A stretch of DNA of 9,731 nucleotides. Origin: Bacteroidales bacterium UBA7569. GTDB taxonomy: Bacteria; Bacteroidota; Bacteroidia; Bacteroidales; Paludibacteraceae. The notes beneath the pieces are model-generated. The model made no database searches, was not told the origin of the DNA, and worked only from the letters and a program-made list of their open reading frames with translations. Below are positions 6,907-9,731 of this stretch, one piece after another (position 1 is the stretch's first letter; each line of letters starts with the position of its first letter). Position numbers and translations under genes: made by a program. Where the stretch lies: positions 1 through 9,731 of the forward strand of contig DLLF01000006.1 in assembly GCA_002477945.1 (NCBI GenBank). The letters are read 5' to 3'.

Positions 6907-8973
6907 ATGTCAGCATTTTTAGTAATAAGTACTTCTGATAGGTTGAATTGGATTGTGGACGGCATTGAAAAGTGCCGTCCACAGAATCCAAATGTAGAAA
7001 CATTCATCGGGACAGGGAAATTAGAGCAACGAGCAAAAGGGCTATATTATGTTCATAACTATACTGCCAAAGATAAAACGGACAATGGCGAGGAGGAAGT
7101 GGCTGATTTGCAAAGCCTGATTGCCAATCAATTTGCACACTTTCGTCGCGCAAGTAGTGTTCTGGATAATCTGCAGATATTTATTTTGGACAATCCTATA
7201 GATGAAACATCGCTGGGGTATAGCCGGAATATCTATAACCAAATAGACAATGTTATCAATCAAGAGTACGAAAATGATTGTAGTTTGACGCGTATTTTGT
7301 TTAGTTATGATGTCTCATGTCCCTGTGATGTCCATTCACAAGTGCCTTCTGCCATTTTGCAATCCAATATAGCAGATGCTGCGTCAAAAGCATATACACA
7401 GATTTGTTATATTGACAATCAAAATAGAGTAGGTGCAGCAATGGCTCTGTCAAAAGAGTCGCACAACCTGATGCTTCCACGTATGCTCTGTGATTTTATG
7501 ATGTTGATGTCGTCTGAAAACACGCAATACAACATACGTAATGCTGCCAACAATGACACTAAGATATTCTCCATGGGTTATGCCGAGTGTATGTACTATT
7601 ATGAAGATATCCAACGATATTTTGAGACGGCGTATCAGTATGGTATTCGCTTGCGGATGCTGACGGAAACCCATATAGAGGAAGATTCTTTGGACTATAA
7701 CAAGTATCCACTTGGTATAACAGAACGTGTCCAACGTCTGCAGCCAATATATTGTGACGTTCCTTTTGATTGTAAAATAACAGACTTTCCGGAATCTATA
7801 GACAAATCCATAGATGATATTATCGTAGAACTACATAACGATATTGTCGCTATTAAAGAGACAGCATTGAAAGAGGCTCAACAAAATGATGATGATGCCA
7901 CACAGCGACAAAGAAAAGAAACCGGTGATGAAAGCATCGTCGTCACCACAGAGCAGGACAAAGTGCAACAGAGTTATCCTGACTATATCGACCGACAAAG
8001 TATCTATTCTATTTGGACAGTAGAAAGAATGCCAAATGAGACTTTCGAGGACAATTCCCATTGCCAAAAAGCAAAGGAAGAATACTTATCTCTGATAAAA
8101 TTTATACAAACACCTTTATTCAGAAAGTTCATTGTTTCCCTTGATAGCGTAAATACTACCACAAGTGAGGTAGCACCCGGCAATATAGTTCCTCAATCAG
8201 CAGTTCGGCAAGGTTGCAATATATTTGCCCGAATATTTCATAAAAATAAGGTAGTGGAAAATACTGTGCAGCCATTTATTCAGAAAAACTGCGGGGAGGA
8301 ATCTCTCATTGAAAAGATAAATTCGATAGCCAATCTGTTACGGCAAAAAGAACAATATAAGGCATTGTGCACATTTGAAGATAGCCTAAAGCGAACTGTC
8401 AAACAGAAGCAAAAGGAAATGGATGACTTTAGGCTGACTTCTCATTGCTCGTCGTATAGTTCTCTCATTGATGTGGATAAACTAAAGCAATATCAGCAGA
8501 GTACCACTGAAATACACCTTGATTCTATGATCAAGTCTTGGAAGAACAGAGAAGATCATAATTTGAATACTTTGTACGAAGAGACGGAACAAGAATGTGC
8601 TAAAGAACTATTGCAGTTCCACTATATTAATTGGGACGCCCCTGCACCGTTTATCAAAAAAGACATAGATATAGCAACCGTCACAGCACATCTGGCAAAG
8701 ATGTCTATACCATGGGTAAACTCCTTGGTGATACGTTCAGAAAAGGAAAATAGTACAACTTATACATTTTATACGGATTATGAAAAATGGAAACAGTTAA
8801 CCGAAGATAAACAAATTGATTTGCCCTACAACACCACATTAGAGTTATCTTCTCATATTTCATCCAAGATAGCCATATTTCAGATATTGCAGTGGGACGA
8901 GCATATAAAAGAGGGACTAACGGACATTTGCGGCAAAATGATGACTGAAGAAAAAATAAATCCTATACCATAA
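6907..8973 (+). CDS. Uncharacterised 688-aa partner of the tubulin-like protein
   Basis: I do not recognise a named family. The start MSAFLVISTSDRLNWIVDGI looks like a beta-strand/helix opening of an alpha/beta fold, and later hydrophobic strands such as LQIFILDNPI continue the pattern through about residue 290. There is no P-loop, no signal peptide and no membrane span, so it is a cytosolic protein. A charged, low-complexity stretch at about 300-356, with QQNDDDATQRQRKE in it, separates this part from a second half. A probable coiled coil lies near 466-510 (KINSIANLLRQKEQYKAL), and a final compact region (about 570-688) contains WDAPAPFIKKD. It lies 12 bases after the tubulin-like gene and 9 before the small membrane gene, so it probably binds the tubulin-like protein or its filaments. 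It could also replace the GTPase of the related described systems, but I see no GTPase motif. Confidence 0.85.
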   Translation: MSAFLVISTSDRLNWIVDGIEKCRPQNPNVETFIGTGKLEQRAKGLYYVHNYTAKDKTDNGEEEVADLQSLIANQFAHFRRASSVLDNLQIFILDNPIDETSLGYSRNIYNQIDNVINQEYENDCSLTRILFSYDVSCPCDVHSQVPSAILQSNIADAASKAYTQICYIDNQNRVGAAMALSKESHNLMLPRMLCDFMMLMSSENTQYNIRNAANNDTKIFSMGYAECMYYYEDIQRYFETAYQYGIRLRMLTETHIEEDSLDYNKYPLGITERVQRLQPIYCDVPFDCKITDFPESIDKSIDDIIVELHNDIVAIKETALKEAQQNDDDATQRQRKETGDESIVVTTEQDKVQQSYPDYIDRQSIYSIWTVERMPNETFEDNSHCQKAKEEYLSLIKFIQTPLFRKFIVSLDSVNTTTSEVAPGNIVPQSAVRQGCNIFARIFHKNKVVENTVQPFIQKNCGEESLIEKINSIANLLRQKEQYKALCTFEDSLKRTVKQKQKEMDDFRLTSHCSSYSSLIDVDKLKQYQQSTTEIHLDSMIKSWKNREDHNLNTLYEETEQECAKELLQFHYINWDAPAPFIKKDIDIATVTAHLAKMSIPWVNSLVIRSEKENSTTYTFYTDYEKWKQLTEDKQIDLPYNTTLELSSHISSKIAIFQILQWDEHIKEGLTDICGKMMTEEKINPIP

Positions 8974-8982
8974 ATGTAATAT

Positions 8983-9126
8983 ATGAAAATCAACTCTACC
9001 CCAAAACGTATCCTTGCCATGATAGGCATAGGTGCTGTATTAGTACTTATCTTCTATTTGATAGGAATACCGCAAAAGAGCATTGGCATACTAACAGGTG
9101 GTATCCTGTTTTTCGTATGGATGTAG
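8983..9126 (+). CDS. Small membrane protein, 47 aa
   Basis: An ATG nine bases after the 688-aa gene opens a 47-codon frame ending in TAG. The protein begins with a short basic segment (MKINSTPKR), has a hydrophobic span at about residues 10-29 (ILAMIGIGAVLVLIFYLIGI), a polar turn PQKS, and a second hydrophobic stretch (33-47, SIGILTGGILFFVWM) up to the C-terminus. This is a typical two-span hairpin membrane protein with both ends probably in the cytoplasm. The operon spacing and clean hydrophobic pattern support a real gene. The family is unknown. A job as membrane anchor or regulator for the vWA/tubulin-like complex is inference. It could also be the remains of a longer protein cut short at the TAG, since the repeat-rich region begins directly after it. 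Confidence 0.65.
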   Translation: MKINSTPKRILAMIGIGAVLVLIFYLIGIPQKSIGILTGGILFFVWM

Positions 9127-9187
9127 CTGGGTGGAAAATGGTGGTGATAGGTGTTTCTCAATGGTGATTTAACGGCTTTAGTGGATA

Positions 9188-9209
9188 CCAATATCATTAA
9201 TGGTATTGG
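9188..9209. repeat. 22-bp near-perfect palindrome after the operon
   Basis: The half CCAATATCATT (9188-9198) pairs with AATGGTATTGG (9199-9209), with one T-G wobble pair on each transcript. The centre is TAAT-like with no free loop, so as DNA it resembles an operator for a dimeric protein. As RNA it would form a hairpin without a T-tail. It lies 61 bases after the 47-aa gene, directly before the first copy of the 63-bp repeat. Confidence 0.45.
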
Positions 9210-9356
9210 CGGTGATTAACGGAGAATATGCTTTTAGTGGCTCTTTATATGGCTTTTAATGGAGTCCTACACCCGACCATGCATTAACGATTGATTGGCG
9301 GTGATTAACGGAGAATATGCTTTTAGTGGCTCTTTATATGGTTTTTAATGGAGCCC
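9205..9356. repeat. 63-bp direct repeat, two copies
   Basis: The copies at 9205-9267 and 9294-9356 differ at two of 63 positions (9253/9342 and 9265/9354) and are separated by 26 bases. Each copy contains the sub-motifs GGTGATTAACGG, CTTTTAGTGG and CTTTTAATGG or its T variant. A more decayed, shortened copy (GGTGATTTAACGG followed by CTTTAGTGG) is visible just upstream, around 9162-9183. No open frame of note runs across the repeat. Apart from this repeat, the palindrome and the tandem repeat near 9406, I see nothing in the stretch 9127-9477. Confidence 0.8.
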
Positions 9357-9405
9357 AATAAGCCCCACGCTGGTTCATCACATCACTAAAGAAGGATGGA
9401 CTTAT

Positions 9406-9487
9406 CAAAATAATGGGATTCAATACATATTTCGGTCACAAAATAATGGGATTCGATACATAATCGCCAAAACAAATTTTGGGATTC
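9406..9487. repeat. 33-bp tandem repeat with TGGGATTC core upstream of the ATPase gene
   Basis: The unit starting CAAAATAATGGGATTC occurs at 9406 and again at 9439, with ATACATA following in both. A third, weaker unit begins near 9472. The core TGGGATTC is exact at 9414-9421, 9447-9454 and 9480-9487, a spacing of 33 bases each time, about three helical turns. The third core overlaps the -33 element of the promoter. This arrangement suggests an operator array for a protein that controls the ATPase gene. Confidence 0.65.
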
Positions 9488-9508
9488 CGTTGTTTTTTTG
9501 TAATTTTG
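9478..9508 (+). promoter_or_regulatory. Promoter of the AAA ATPase gene
   Basis: TTTG (9478-9481) and TAATTTTG (9501-9508) stand 19 bases apart and match both elements of the Bacteroidetes promoter consensus exactly. Transcription would begin about 7 bases later, leaving a leader of roughly 13 bases before ATG 9529. The -33 element overlaps the last TGGGATTC core, so a protein bound there would block RNA polymerase. Confidence 0.7.
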
Positions 9509-9528
9509 CAGTCTCAAATTCAGCAGTT

Positions 9529-9731
9529 ATGGATTCAGAACGTACTTTCAGGCGGAAGATTTACGCCCAAATGCAGGAGTGGAAGCAAACAAAAGATGGT
9601 TCTACTGCTTTGCTAATCAAGGGGGCTCGGCGAGTCGGCAAATCGACTATTGCTGAGGAGTTTGCTAAACATGAATACAAAAGTTACATCATTGTGGATT
9701 TTGCAGACGCTCCTGCCGCACTATGGGAAGC
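9529..9731 (+). CDS. AAA-type ATPase, 3' end outside window
   Basis: Only the first 67 codons are present: MDSERTFRRKIYAQMQEWKQ, then GSTALLIKGARRVGKSTIAEEF and a strand ending IIVDFADAP. GARRVGKST is a Walker A motif, placed as in the AAA_14 ATPases (PF13173), which in Bacteroidales usually carry a C-terminal DUF4143 domain. The C-terminal part cannot be seen, so the DUF4143 domain is an expectation only. The gene has its own promoter and is separated from the tubulin-like operon by 400 bases of repeats, so it is unlikely to belong to that system. Such ATPases occur in many copies per genome and their function is not established. The start is fixed by the promoter 20 bases upstream. Confidence 0.85.
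   Translation, partial: MDSERTFRRKIYAQMQEWKQTKDGSTALLIKGARRVGKSTIAEEFAKHEYKSYIIVDFADAPAALWE

Noticed and set aside
9127..9400. A continuation of the 47-aa gene past its TAG, or a decayed gene.
   Set aside because: The following sequence is dominated by non-coding direct repeats with stop codons in the frame.
9205..9487. A CRISPR array.
   Set aside because: There are only two 63-bp copies and two to three 33-bp units, without regular unique spacers and with no cas gene.

Overview
The window looks like a chromosome segment from a member of the order Bacteroidales. The evidence is a MurF of Bacteroidales type, two promoters that fit the Bacteroidetes pattern (TTG or TTTG, 19-20 bases, then TAnnTTTG), and start codons preceded by A-rich sequence instead of Shine-Dalgarno sites. 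I cannot name the genus.

Layout. (1) Positions 1-1250 hold the 3' part of murF, which is G+C-rich. It carries two G/C palindromes with identical 8-bp arms, both read through in frame. (2) Positions 1251-1808 have no credible gene. They hold a strong hairpin that may terminate murF, two separate arrays of a 9-bp repeat, an 11-bp-period array, two heptamer arrays and a short perfect palindrome. (3) Positions 1809-2203 hold a good promoter and a long leader that can fold into a multi-helix hairpin of about 140 nt. (4) Positions 2204-9126 hold five same-strand genes separated by 5-12 bases, clearly one operon and A+T-rich: a small exported protein, a membrane-anchored von Willebrand A (vWA) protein, a 933-aa tubulin/FtsZ-superfamily protein, a 688-aa protein I do not recognise, and a 47-aa membrane protein. 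(5) Positions 9127-9528 are non-coding, with a 63-bp direct repeat, a palindrome and a 33-bp tandem repeat that runs into a second promoter. (6) Positions 9529-9731 are the start of an AAA-type ATPase cut by the window edge.

The operon is the item of interest. Makarova and Koonin (2010) described tubulin-like families and proposed that one of them works with a vWA protein, a GTPase and OmpA-family proteins in a membrane-remodelling system. Here the tubulin-like and vWA genes are adjacent, but no GTPase or OmpA gene is present. A 688-aa cytosolic protein and small exported or membrane proteins stand beside them instead. The likely design, which is inference, is a vWA receptor facing the periplasm, linked by one membrane span and a cytosolic tail to a nucleotide-binding tubulin-like protein and its 688-aa partner. 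The operon's A+T-rich composition beside a G+C-rich housekeeping gene, and the repeat-filled flanks, suggest an accessory module.
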